From positions 1 through 60,344 of the forward strand of contig NZ_CABFVA020000021.1 of assembly GCF_902143375.2 (NCBI RefSeq): DNA of 60,344 bases, read 5' to 3'. The notes beneath the pieces were generated by a model. That model did no database searches and was not told where the DNA came from. It saw only the letters and a program-made list of their open reading frames with translations. The translations under genes and the position numbers were made by a program. Positions 20,004 to 29,044 of this stretch are shown here, piece by piece; positions within the stretch are counted from its first letter, which is position 1; every line of letters starts with the position of its first letter. Source of the stretch: Methylacidimicrobium tartarophylax. GTDB lineage: Bacteria > Verrucomicrobiota > Verrucomicrobiia > Methylacidiphilales > Methylacidiphilaceae.

Positions 20004-21222
20004 TCTCGGCCAGGAGAGAGAGGCGCAGGGCGTTGAGCGCTGCCTGAGAGGCGAGCCGCTTCACCATGCTCCGATCCCCCGGAAAGGTTTTCCGGAACGA
20101 GGTGACCCTTCCCTTGGCCGCCAACCCGAACCAGACCAAGCCGACCGGCTTTTCGGGAGTGCCTCCTGAAGGTCCGGCGACCCCGGTCACTGCAATGGCA
20201 AGGTCGGCCGCGCTCCGCCGCACGGCCCCGCTCGCCATCGCCTCCGCCACCTCGGCGCTCACCGCCCCGTGGGCCGTGAGCAGCTCCGGAGCCACGCCCA
20301 GTTCCTCTACTTTTGCCTCGTTCGCATAAACGATCCAGCCGAAAGTGAAGGCGGCGGAGCTTCCCGGCACATCGGTCAGCCGATGGCTGACGAGCCCGCC
20401 CGTGCACGATTCCGCCGTGGCGATGGTTTTTCCCAGCCGGGACGCCAACTCGACGACGGCTGCCTCCAAGGTGGCCTCGTTTTCTCCGAAGAGGGCCGTG
20501 CCCAGACGTGCCTTCACCAGAGCCTCCGCCCGCTCCAGGAGGGAGGGCTCCGCGCTTCCGACGCGCATCTCCACCTCTCCCAGCCGGTCGCAATAACCGA
20601 TCTCCTTGATGCCCAAGCCGCGAAGTTCTTCCTCCAACTGCTTCTGCACTTCCCATTCCGTCAAGCCGACGATCCACCAGGAACGCCAGAGAAACTTTTG
20701 TCCCTCAGCTCGGGCGCGAAGCCAGGGGACGACCGCTGCGCGCCACATCGGAACGAACTCCCGAGGAGGTCCGGGAAGTAGGAACATCGCCAGCCTGCCC
20801 TTCTGGATAAACAGACCCGGTGCGGTTCCGACCGAATTCCACAAGACCTGGGCCCCTTTCGGCACCATCGCCTGCCGTCGGATCCCATCCGGGACCGCTC
20901 GGATGCCCTTGGCAGCGCAAAAGGAGCTGATCCGTAAAAATACGTCTTCCCGAAATTCCAGCCCCCGGCCGATCGCCTCGGCGGCGGCCTCCCGGGTATT
21001 GTCATCGGAGGTGGGGCCAAGGCCGCCGGTGACGACCACCAGATCCGAGCGGAACAACGCTTCTTCCAGGATGCGTCGGACGACGACCCCATCGGGGACA
21101 ATCGTCTGCCGCTCCAGTCGCATTCCCAAAGTCCGAAGCTCTCTCCCGACCAGAGCAAGGTGCGCCTCCGTTACCTCGCCCAGTAGAAGCTCGGTCCCGG
21201 TGCTTACCAGTTCCACGGTCAT
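19987..21222 (-). CDS. cinA: CinA-like nicotinamide mononucleotide deamidase
   Basis: The 411-residue protein has both CinA domains. The N-terminal molybdopterin-binding-like domain carries ELVSTGTELLLGE and VVTGGLGPTSDDNTREA. The C-terminal PncC-type amidase carries KTIATAESCTGGLVSHRLTDVPGSS, with the catalytic serine in ESCTGG, and AIAVTGVAGPSGGTPEKPVGLVW. The enzyme recycles NMN. It sits 33 bp downstream of secA and overlaps aat. Confidence 0.93.
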   Translation of the reverse strand: MTVELVSTGTELLLGEVTEAHLALVGRELRTLGMRLERQTIVPDGVVVRRILEEALFRSDLVVVTGGLGPTSDDNTREAAAEAIGRGLEFREDVFLRISSFCAAKGIRAVPDGIRRQAMVPKGAQVLWNSVGTAPGLFIQKGRLAMFLLPGPPREFVPMWRAAVVPWLRARAEGQKFLWRSWWIVGLTEWEVQKQLEEELRGLGIKEIGYCDRLGEVEMRVGSAEPSLLERAEALVKARLGTALFGENEATLEAAVVELASRLGKTIATAESCTGGLVSHRLTDVPGSSAAFTFGWIVYANEAKVEELGVAPELLTAHGAVSAEVAEAMASGAVRRSAADLAIAVTGVAGPSGGTPEKPVGLVWFGLAAKGRVTSFRKTFPGDRSMVKRLASQAALNALRLSLLAESELAK

Positions 21223-21255
21223 CCGCCACTCTCCGCCATCCTCGATCGGGAGCGA

Positions 21256-24200
21256 TCAGGGCTTCTTCCTCTCGCCCTTTGCCGGCGGCGTAGAAAATGG
21301 TTGCCCTCCAAGAAGAGAGACCTTGATGCAGGTCTTCTCTCCCAAGGCGCCGCAGCAATTCTTGAACTTCTTGGTGGGATCGAGCGGACAGGGATCGTTT
21401 CGCCCCATCTTGGGGCCGGTTCGGCTGATCGGCATGATCGAGTGGTCGTGGGATCCACGCTCCGCCTCCTCTCCTGCGAGCTTCGTTTCGGGAGCGACCG
21501 CCGCATCGCCATTCGAAAGCTCGGGCCGAACCAGTTGCTGCGGCAGGGAAGAAAGGAAGCGCTCGAAGGCGAGAACGCTCGACGCCGACCGGAAGAGGTT
21601 TTGGACAATCTCCCGCTTGATCCTTCCCATCAGGTCCTGAAAGAGAGCATAGGCTTCCTGCTTGTATTCGATGAGCGGATCTTTCTGGCCGTACGCGCGC
21701 AGCCCGATCCCGCCGCGCAACCCGTCCATCGCATAGAGATGCTCCTGCCAGAGACGGTCGATCGCGGAGAGCGCCGTAATCCGCTCCAGTTCTTGGAGAG
21801 AGGCCGGCTCTTCGTACTTCACCTTTAATTCGTAGGCCTGCCGCACGCGCGAGAGGATCTTTTCGGCGGCGGCCTCAGGCTCGCCGTCGCCCAAATCCTC
21901 CTTATGCATCCCCACCGGGAAGTTCGTATTCACCCAACCGAGCAGCCCCTCGATCTCGCCCTCCCCACCTTGGAGCCGGGCCTGCGCTTCCTCCCGCACG
22001 ACTTCGTCGAGAACGTCGAAGAGTTCCTTTCGCGGATCCTCGGCCTCCAGGATCTGATCGCGGAAGGTGTAGATCACCTCGCGCTGCAGGTTCATTACAT
22101 CGTCGTACTGCAGGGTGTGCTTGCGAATGCCGTAGTTGCGCTGCTCGACCCGCTTTTGAGCGGTTGCGACCGCCTTCGTGAGCCAGGGATGCTCGAGCTC
22201 TTCGTCCTCCTTCATCCCCAAGCGAGTCAGCAAGCCCGCAATCCGACGCGAATCGCCGAAATTGCGCATGAGATCATCTTCCAGGGAGATGAAGAACTTG
22301 GACATGCCGGGATCTCCCTGCCGGGCGCAACGTCCTCGGAGCTGGAGGTCGATCCGCCGCGCCTCGTGACGTTCCGTTCCCAGCACAAAGAGCCCCCCCA
22401 CATCGTTGACCCCCTCCCCCAGCTTGATGTCGGTTCCTCTTCCCGCCATGTTCGTGGCAATCGTCACCATCCCCCGCAACCCCGCGCGCGCGACGATCTC
22501 CGCCTCCTGCTGGTGAAACTTGGCGTTGAGGACGCTGTGGGGAATCCCCTCCCGCTTGAGCATCCGGCTCAAGAGCTCGGACGACTCCACGGAGATCGTT
22601 CCCACCAGGACCGGCTCTCCCTTCGCATGGAGCTCCCGGATCTTCTCCACGATGGCATGGTATTTCGCCCTCCTCGTCTTGAAGATGCTGTCGTCCACGT
22701 CCTTACGAACACAGGGCCGGTTCGTCGGGATCGCCACCACATCGAGTTTGTAGATATCGTGGAGTTCGTTGGCTTCCGTCGCCGCCGTTCCGGTCATGCC
22801 GGCAAGCTTCGCATAGAGCCGAAAGTAGTTTTGAATCGTGATCGTCGCCAGGGTCTGCGTCTCCCGGTCGATCTGCACTCCCTCTTTCGCCTCGATCGCC
22901 TGGTGGAGCCCGTCGCTCCAACGGCGGCCGGGCATGAGCCTCCCGGTATATTCGTCGACGATGACCACCTTGTTGTCCTGGACGACATAGTGGACATCCT
23001 TCTCGTAAAGGCAGTACCCGCGCAGGAGCTGCGCGATCGTGTGGATCCGCTCGCTCGCCTCTTCGTACCGCTTCTGGGCCTCCTGGCGCTTCTTCTCCTT
23101 CTCCTCCCCGCTCAGGGCAGTGTCCTTCCCGATCTCGTCGAAAAGCACGGCGAGGTCGGGTGGCGCAAAATAATCGGGATCATCGGGGCTCAGGAACTTC
23201 CGGCCCCGCTCGCTCAAGTCGGCCTCATGGTTCTTTTCGTCGATCGCGAAGAGCAGCTCTTCCTTGATCTGGTAAAGCTCGATGCGGCGAGAATCCTGAT
23301 AGAGCGCCAGCTCCGCATCCTCCATCATCCGGCGGGCCTCCCCCTCTTCCAGGAGCTTGAGAAGCTGCTTGTTGCGCGGCATCCCGAGTTTGGTCTTAAA
23401 AAGGATCCGTCCGATCTCCTCGCGGGGGCGCCCTTCAGCGAGAGCTTTTTGCGCTTCTTCCGCCAACCGGGCGCACTCGATCAACTGCTGCTGCACCAGC
23501 CGGGTGACGGGACCTCGGTATCGCTCATACTCTCCGGTCGAGGCGACGGTAGCGGGGCCCGAAATGATCAGCGGAGTTCGGGCTTCGTCGATCAGAATGC
23601 TGTCGACCTCGTCGATGATGGCGTAGGAGTGCCCTCGCTGGACCTTCTCGTCCCGGCTCGTCACGACACTATTGTCGCGAAGGTAATCGAAGCCGAATTC
23701 GCTGTTGGTCCCGTAGACGATGTCGCAGGCATACTGCTGCCGACGCTCCTCGAAGGATTGTCCCTGCTGCAGGCAGCCCACCGTCAGACCGAGGAAGCGG
23801 TAGATTTCGCCCATCCACTCGCTATCCCGCGCCGCGAGGTAGTCATTGACCGTCACGACATGCACACCCTTCCCCGTCAGGGCGTTGAGGTAGACAGGAA
23901 GCGTCGCGACCAGGGTTTTGCCCTCTCCGGTCGACATCTCCGCAATCTTGCCTTGGTGCAGGACCACGCCTCCGATCAGCTGCACGTCGAAGGGGATCAT
24001 CTCCCAAGGGAGACTGTGCCCCCGCACTTGGATGATCCTCCGTGCTTCCGCAAAGCGGCGACAGGCGTTCTTCACGACCGCGAAGGCTTCCGGCAACAAG
24101 CGGTCGAGCGCTTCCCCGGCGGCGATTCTCTTCCGGAATTCCACCGTCTTCTGCTGAAGCTCCTCGTCAGATAAGGAGCGCAACTGCTCCTCGAAACGAT

Positions 24201-24288
24201 TGATTTCCCCCACCCGTGGCCAGATCCGCGCCACTTCCCTCCGGTCCTTCGAGCCGAAGAGCATCTCCAAGATCTTCTTGAACATCAT
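21256..24288 (-). CDS. secA: Protein translocase ATPase SecA
   Basis: SecA drives preproteins through SecYEG. The roughly 1010-residue protein has the DEAD motor with EMSTGEGKTLVATLPVYLNAL (Walker A), the IIDEVDSILIDEARTPLIISGP segment, the preprotein-crosslinking domain, ITIQNYFRLYAKLAGMTGTA, TNMAGRGTDIKLGEGV, the helical scaffold and a C-terminal zinc motif. That zinc motif is altered: GRNDPCPLDPTKKFKNCCG lacks the second cysteine of the usual CPC. About 30 further residues follow it. The paired ATGs at 24288/24285 are the likely start; an extension to 24321 adds no family sequence. Confidence 0.97.
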   Translation of the reverse strand: MMFKKILEMLFGSKDRREVARIWPRVGEINRFEEQLRSLSDEELQQKTVEFRKRIAAGEALDRLLPEAFAVVKNACRRFAEARRIIQVRGHSLPWEMIPFDVQLIGGVVLHQGKIAEMSTGEGKTLVATLPVYLNALTGKGVHVVTVNDYLAARDSEWMGEIYRFLGLTVGCLQQGQSFEERRQQYACDIVYGTNSEFGFDYLRDNSVVTSRDEKVQRGHSYAIIDEVDSILIDEARTPLIISGPATVASTGEYERYRGPVTRLVQQQLIECARLAEEAQKALAEGRPREEIGRILFKTKLGMPRNKQLLKLLEEGEARRMMEDAELALYQDSRRIELYQIKEELLFAIDEKNHEADLSERGRKFLSPDDPDYFAPPDLAVLFDEIGKDTALSGEEKEKKRQEAQKRYEEASERIHTIAQLLRGYCLYEKDVHYVVQDNKVVIVDEYTGRLMPGRRWSDGLHQAIEAKEGVQIDRETQTLATITIQNYFRLYAKLAGMTGTAATEANELHDIYKLDVVAIPTNRPCVRKDVDDSIFKTRRAKYHAIVEKIRELHAKGEPVLVGTISVESSELLSRMLKREGIPHSVLNAKFHQQEAEIVARAGLRGMVTIATNMAGRGTDIKLGEGVNDVGGLFVLGTERHEARRIDLQLRGRCARQGDPGMSKFFISLEDDLMRNFGDSRRIAGLLTRLGMKEDEELEHPWLTKAVATAQKRVEQRNYGIRKHTLQYDDVMNLQREVIYTFRDQILEAEDPRKELFDVLDEVVREEAQARLQGGEGEIEGLLGWVNTNFPVGMHKEDLGDGEPEAAAEKILSRVRQAYELKVKYEEPASLQELERITALSAIDRLWQEHLYAMDGLRGGIGLRAYGQKDPLIEYKQEAYALFQDLMGRIKREIVQNLFRSASSVLAFERFLSSLPQQLVRPELSNGDAAVAPETKLAGEEAERGSHDHSIMPISRTGPKMGRNDPCPLDPTKKFKNCCGALGEKTCIKVSLLGGQPFSTPPAKGERKKP

Positions 24289-24379
24289 AAAGACTCTATG
24301 CAATCGCGCGGACTCACACAAGGGGCGAGCGTTCGGCCTTCCTCTGCCGACTCCTCCTTAAGCTCTTTCGCACCATAGG

Positions 24380-25528
24380 CTACCGCGCAACAACTTCTAC
24401 GGTCTGCGTTCGCTGGAAAAGAATCGGCCCCCGCTGCTCCACCAGGGTAATGGTCAAGGCGGCCTTCGTGCCCGCGCCGATCCGAGCGAGTTCGGGCGGG
24501 AGTTCTCCCAGGTCGGACAGGGGAAAGTTTCCGATAGCCGCCAGGATCATCCCCGCCTGGATCCCGACGGTGGCGGCCGGGCTCCCGCGCTCCACCGAGC
24601 CGATCAGAAGGCCGCTCCCCGGGGCGACTCGGAACGAGGCGGCCAGATCCTCCGTCAGTTCCTGAGCGACGATGCCGAACCGCTTGAGCAGGAAATCCGC
24701 GAGCGTCGCCGACTCCCCTTTTCGACCGTCTTGCGAGTTCTCTCTCGCCTTCCGATACCAAGCAAGAACCCGGTCTCCGGGAATCGCAAAGCCGATCCCT
24801 TCGATCGCCTCCCCGCTGAACTTGGCCGAGCTCAAGCCAACGAAGGTGCCCGCAAGGTCCACCAGAGGCCCTCCGCTGTTGCCCGGGTTGATGGCGGCGT
24901 CGGTCTGCAACAGTCCTTCAATTCGACCCTCCCCCGTCTCGATCGCTCTCCCTTTCGCGCTCAAGATCCCCTTGGAGACGCTGTTCTGGTAGCCGACCGG
25001 GTTCCCTAGCACGATCACGGTCTGACCCAAGAGGTTGGGGGAGAGCCGCTGGATATCGAACCAGGGGAGAGGTTTCGACGCCTCCACCTTGAGAAGGGCG
25101 AGATCCTGCACTGGATCCTCAAAGAGGACCTTGGCTTGCCAATCGCTCCCTTGGGAGAGACTCACCTTGACCGCGCGGTTGACCGCCCGTTCGACGACAT
25201 GCGCGCAGGTGATCACGAAGCCTCCGGGGGCGACGACCACTCCCGATCCGAGGCTGCGCACCCGCTCCGAATAGGAGTAATAGCGGCCGAAAAAGAGATC
25301 GAAGGGATCCCGCATCTGGCGACGCACGACTCGTTCGGCGTTGATGTTCGCCACGGCGGGAAGCACTTTTTGGACGACTTGGACGGCCGGCTCGTCGGCC
25401 GGGGCCTCGGCCCTACCGAGAGGCGGGCAAAACCCCAACAGGATGGCGAGACAGCCTAACGCACTCCTCCGCCGGAAACCGGTCCTCGCTCTCATCCCGT
25501 CTTCCGGAATCGTTCGCTCTCCCGTCAT
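24380..25528 (-). CDS. HtrA/DegP-type serine protease with PDZ domain
   Basis: This is an S1C protease of about 380 residues, expected in the periplasm for quality control. A signal peptide lies after MRARTGFRRRSALGCLAILLG. The catalytic triad is in VITCAHVVE (His), DLALLKVE (Asp) and NPGNSGGPLVD (Ser), followed by a single PDZ domain (GSGLLIGSVERGSPAATVGIQAGM). Its ATG at 25528 overlaps the trpD stop (ATGA). A second ATG at 25495, preceded by a GGAAG sequence, fits the signal peptide better. It lies 91 bp upstream of secA. Confidence 0.9.
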   Translation of the reverse strand: MTGERTIPEDGMRARTGFRRRSALGCLAILLGFCPPLGRAEAPADEPAVQVVQKVLPAVANINAERVVRRQMRDPFDLFFGRYYSYSERVRSLGSGVVVAPGGFVITCAHVVERAVNRAVKVSLSQGSDWQAKVLFEDPVQDLALLKVEASKPLPWFDIQRLSPNLLGQTVIVLGNPVGYQNSVSKGILSAKGRAIETGEGRIEGLLQTDAAINPGNSGGPLVDLAGTFVGLSSAKFSGEAIEGIGFAIPGDRVLAWYRKARENSQDGRKGESATLADFLLKRFGIVAQELTEDLAASFRVAPGSGLLIGSVERGSPAATVGIQAGMILAAIGNFPLSDLGELPPELARIGAGTKAALTITLVEQRGPILFQRTQTVEVVAR

Positions 25529-26604
25529 GAGAGAGCCCAGGAAGCGGAAGCGCGTTTGAGCTCGGGCGCCAGTCGTTCCGCCATGCAAAGCCTCTCCGCC
25601 ACGAGGCCTCGATCGAGGAGATCTTCGACCATCTCCAGCGCCTCCGCGAAAGAGGCGGGCTGACCGCAGGCGACCAGCCCCACGGCCGCGTTCACCGCCA
25701 ACAGCGCCCGAACCAGTCCCTTCTCTTGACCCGCGAAGACCGCCCGCAGCCGGGCCGCACTCTCCCGGGCGGAGGTGACCAGGGCCTCCTCGAGGCGGCC
25801 GCCCGAGTATCCCCGGCGTTGCGCAAACTCTGCCAGGACCTGCTTTGCCTCAGGCAGATCGAGCCCCTGGATCACCGCCTCCCCTTCCAGGCCGAGTTCC
25901 CCGAGAGCCCGCCCGTTCCCATCCGTTCCGAAGAGCACCACCGGCCTCCGGCAGCCGCCGAGCAGAAGCGCTTCCTCGAAAAAGGCGAGATGCCCTCGGA
26001 GAAAAACCCCCACGATCTGAGCGGAGGGACGAGCCGGGTTGAGCAGCGGGCCAAGCAGATGAAAGATCGTCCTCCTCCCCCGTGCCGCCAGCTTCTTGCG
26101 CAGGGGACCCAGGGTCGCAAAGGCCGGATGATAATCCGGGGCATGCAAATAGACCATCCCCAACTCCCGCAGGGAGCGCTCCGCCGCCGGCGGGGAGAGC
26201 CGGATCGGGATGCCCATCGCTTCCAGGACGTCCCCACTCCCCGAAATCTTGCTCACCCCTCGGTTGCCATGCTTCACCACCGGAATGCCCGCCGCGGCGA
26301 GCACGAACATGGTCCCGGTCGAAATGTTGCAGAGGTTGAGCCCGCCTCCACCGGTCCCGCAGCAGTCCACCAGGGGTCTTCCCTCCCAGTGACCGGAAAA
26401 CCCCAACGGAACGGAGCGCCCTCGGAAGGCCTCCGCGAAAAAGGCCGCTTCCCGGCTCGTGGCGCCCCGCTCTTCCAGGTCGAGGAGGAAAGCAACCTTC
26501 TCCTCCTCCGCGACCGTTTCGTCCAGCAAGCAGGCGACCGCTCCTTCGACCTCCTCACGCGTGAGCTCCCGGCCGGAATGGCTCCCCAACCCCGACTTCT
26601 TCAT
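25525..26604 (-). CDS. trpD: Anthranilate phosphoribosyltransferase
   Basis: TrpD joins anthranilate and PRPP in tryptophan synthesis. The 359-residue protein shows the PRPP-binding DCCGTGGGGLNLCNISTGTM, then KHGNRGVSKISGSGDVLEAMG, HPAFATLGPLRKKLAARGRRTIFHLLGPLLNP and VVLFGTDG. The usual GTGGD reads GTGGG, a small deviation. It overlaps carA and the protease gene by 4 bp each, so it is embedded in the pyrimidine operon rather than a trp operon. Confidence 0.92.
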   Translation of the reverse strand: MKKSGLGSHSGRELTREEVEGAVACLLDETVAEEEKVAFLLDLEERGATSREAAFFAEAFRGRSVPLGFSGHWEGRPLVDCCGTGGGGLNLCNISTGTMFVLAAAGIPVVKHGNRGVSKISGSGDVLEAMGIPIRLSPPAAERSLRELGMVYLHAPDYHPAFATLGPLRKKLAARGRRTIFHLLGPLLNPARPSAQIVGVFLRGHLAFFEEALLLGGCRRPVVLFGTDGNGRALGELGLEGEAVIQGLDLPEAKQVLAEFAQRRGYSGGRLEEALVTSARESAARLRAVFAGQEKGLVRALLAVNAAVGLVACGQPASFAEALEMVEDLLDRGLVAERLCMAERLAPELKRASASWALS

Positions 26605-27776
26605 GAACGACTTTCCTCGGCAAGAGGGAGACCGCTTTCCGCCATCTTTCGGAAGAGCGGAAACCAGTCGAGGCCGTCATTGGGGCCGGGTGCCGCCTCG
26701 GGATGATATTGCACCGAAAAGATCGGCAACTCTTCGTGCGCCATTGCCTCGCAGGTTCCGTCGTTGAGGCTCACCTCCCGCACGCGCACCCCGGGGGGCA
26801 GAGACTCCGGATCCACCGCGTAGCCGTGGTTCTGCGAAGTAATTTTCACCCTTTTTGTCACGAGTTCGGCGACCGGATGATTGGCCCCGCGATGGCCGAA
26901 CTTCAACTTGAAGGTCCTCCCTCCGAGCGCAAAAGCAAGAAGCTGGTGGCCGAGGCAAATCCCGAAAATCGGCTTCTTTCCGACCAGCTCCCGGACCGTC
27001 CGGTGGAGCGAAGGGAGAGCGGCAGGGTCGCCGGGGCCGTTGGAAAGAAAGACGGCGTCCACTCCGGAGGCGAGGATCTCCTCGGGCTGCGTTCCCGCCG
27101 GCACCACGCGCACCGCGAAGCCCGCCCGCCGGAGCAGCCGTAGGGTCGCATACTTGACCCCGAAATCGAAAGCCGCCAACCGGAGCGGCAGCCGCGTCCC
27201 GACCCGCTCCGCCTGCCCCTCCTCCTTTTCCCAGGGATCGTCCGCCGCCTGCCGGCCCTCCCAAGCATAGGACTCGAGACAGGTCACCTCCTTCACGAAA
27301 TCGCGCCCTCCGTAGCTCCACCCCTTCGCCATGGCCACCGCCTCCGCGACCTCGATCGGCTCGGTCGAGAGGACCCCGCGGCAGACGCCCTGCTCCCGCA
27401 GCCGAAGGGTCAAGCGCCGCGTGTCGATGCCATCGAGCGCGACCACCCCGGCCTTGGTCAGGTATTCCCGAAGGGTGCCGGTCGCCCGCCAACTGCTGGC
27501 TCTCTCCGAAAGCTCCCGCATCAAAAAGCCCGCCACCTGCACGCGGGAAGACTGGTCGTCGAGCGGGTTGACCCCGTAGTTGCCGATCTCCGGAAAGGTC
27601 ATGGCCACCAGTTGCCCCCGGTAGGAGGGATCGGTCAGCACCTCCTGATAACCCGCCATCGCGGTATTGAAGCAGACCTCTCCCACGACGGTTCCCCGAC
27701 TCCCCACCGCACGCCCACGAAAGCACTCCCCGTCCTCCAGGACGAGCACGGCTTCCTTCTCCCTTACAGACGCCAT
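26601..27776 (-). CDS. carA: Carbamoyl-phosphate synthase small (glutaminase) subunit
   Basis: CarA releases ammonia from glutamine for carbamoyl phosphate, the shared precursor of pyrimidines and arginine. The 391-residue protein has the N-terminal CPSase small domain (VLEDGECFRGRA, GEVCFNTAMAGYQEVLTDPSY) and a class I glutamine amidotransferase domain with FGICLGHQLLAFALGG (nucleophilic Cys) and VQYHPEAAPGPND. The ATG at 27776 is chosen; the open frame to 27884 lies inside pyrC. It overlaps pyrC by 13 bp and trpD by 4 bp. Confidence 0.95.
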   Translation of the reverse strand: MASVREKEAVLVLEDGECFRGRAVGSRGTVVGEVCFNTAMAGYQEVLTDPSYRGQLVAMTFPEIGNYGVNPLDDQSSRVQVAGFLMRELSERASSWRATGTLREYLTKAGVVALDGIDTRRLTLRLREQGVCRGVLSTEPIEVAEAVAMAKGWSYGGRDFVKEVTCLESYAWEGRQAADDPWEKEEGQAERVGTRLPLRLAAFDFGVKYATLRLLRRAGFAVRVVPAGTQPEEILASGVDAVFLSNGPGDPAALPSLHRTVRELVGKKPIFGICLGHQLLAFALGGRTFKLKFGHRGANHPVAELVTKRVKITSQNHGYAVDPESLPPGVRVREVSLNDGTCEAMAHEELPIFSVQYHPEAAPGPNDGLDWFPLFRKMAESGLPLAEESRS

Positions 27777-29044
27777 ACGATCTTCCCTCCCACCATCGTC
27801 AGCATGACCCTTCCTTGCACCTCCCATCCGGCAAATGGCGTGTTTCGGCTGCGGGAAAGGAACGCCTCTGGATTCACGGTCCATTGCAGATTCGGATCAA
27901 TGACGGCCAGGTCGGCGGGGGCCCCGGCCGCAAGGCTTCCCCCCGGCACGCCCAGGATGCGCGCGGGAATCGTGCTCAGCCGGGCGACCAGCCCCGGCCA
28001 GTCGAGCAGCTTCGTCTTCACGAGGGTCTCGGCAGCCACCGCCAGCATCGTTTCCAGTCCGACGACCCCAAAGGGGGCACGGTCGAACTCCACCTCCTTT
28101 TCGAAGGAGCAGTGGGGGGCATGGTCGCTTGCGATGAAATCAATCGTGCCATCGACGATCCCTTCCCGCAACGCCTCCCGGTCGGCTTCGGAGCCTAGTG
28201 GAGGATTCATCTTGAAACTCGTGTCATAGTCGGCGAGAGCCTCGTCGGTCAGGGCGAGATGGTGCGGGGTTACTTCGGCCGTGACGCGGACACCGCGACG
28301 CTTCGCTTCCCGGACAAGCCGGACCGAGCCGGCACTCGAAAGATGCTGGCAATGGAGCCGGGCTCCCGTGAGCTCCGCCAGGAGAATGTCCCGGCTCACG
28401 ATAATCTCTTCCGCCAGGCTCGGCCAGCCGCGGAGGCCCAAGACCGTACTCCAGTAGCCCTCGTGCGCCACCCCTCCGGCCGAGACACTGCTCGCCTCGC
28501 AGTGCTCCAAGATCGGAAGATCGAGCATGGCGGCATACTCCATGACCCGGCGCATGAGGCCCGCGTCCTGGATACAACTCCCATCGTCGGTCAAGGCCAC
28601 CACCCCCGCCGCGCGAAGGGAAGCGAGCGGCGCGAGCTTCTCCCCTTTCCGTCCTTCGGAAAGACAGCCCGTCGGATAGACCCGCACGATCCCGTGCTCC
28701 CGTGCCCGTTCCCGAATCCAGCCGATCGTATTGGGCTGATCGGCCGGAGGCCGGGTGTTCGGCATCGCCACCACGGCCGTAAAGCCTCCGGCCGCCGCGG
28801 CATGCGTCCCGGAAGCAATCGTCTCCTTCTGCGGCTCTCCCGGCTCCCGCAGATGGACATGGGCATCGATCAGGCCCGGGGCGACGATCCGGCCGGAGGC
28901 GTCGATCCACTCCCAACTCGTTTCCGCCGGGAGGGAAGCGGGATCGACGAACCGGCCATCAGCGACGAAAAGATCGCCTACCTCATCCCGGCCACAGCTC
29001 GGATCGAGGATGCGCCCGCCCGAAAGACGGTAGAAGCCGCTCAC
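27764..29044 (-). CDS. pyrC: Dihydroorotase
   Basis: PyrC closes carbamoyl aspartate to dihydroorotate. The 426-residue class I dihydroorotase shows the metal motif GLIDAHVHLREPG, AAGGFTAVVAMPNTRPP, the HCEASS and CQHLSSAGS histidines, VTAEVTPHHLAL and the catalytic FIASDHAPH aspartate. It overlaps pyrB by 4 bp (ATGA). Enzymes of this type often pair with an adjacent PyrB. Confidence 0.94.
   Translation of the reverse strand: MSGFYRLSGGRILDPSCGRDEVGDLFVADGRFVDPASLPAETSWEWIDASGRIVAPGLIDAHVHLREPGEPQKETIASGTHAAAAGGFTAVVAMPNTRPPADQPNTIGWIRERAREHGIVRVYPTGCLSEGRKGEKLAPLASLRAAGVVALTDDGSCIQDAGLMRRVMEYAAMLDLPILEHCEASSVSAGGVAHEGYWSTVLGLRGWPSLAEEIIVSRDILLAELTGARLHCQHLSSAGSVRLVREAKRRGVRVTAEVTPHHLALTDEALADYDTSFKMNPPLGSEADREALREGIVDGTIDFIASDHAPHCSFEKEVEFDRAPFGVVGLETMLAVAAETLVKTKLLDWPGLVARLSTIPARILGVPGGSLAAGAPADLAVIDPNLQWTVNPEAFLSRSRNTPFAGWEVQGRVMLTMVGGKIVWRL

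Noticed and set aside
21904-24174. A 756-codon open frame on the plus strand
   Set aside because: It is antisense to secA, which has full family conservation; the frame is a by-product of GC-rich codon use.
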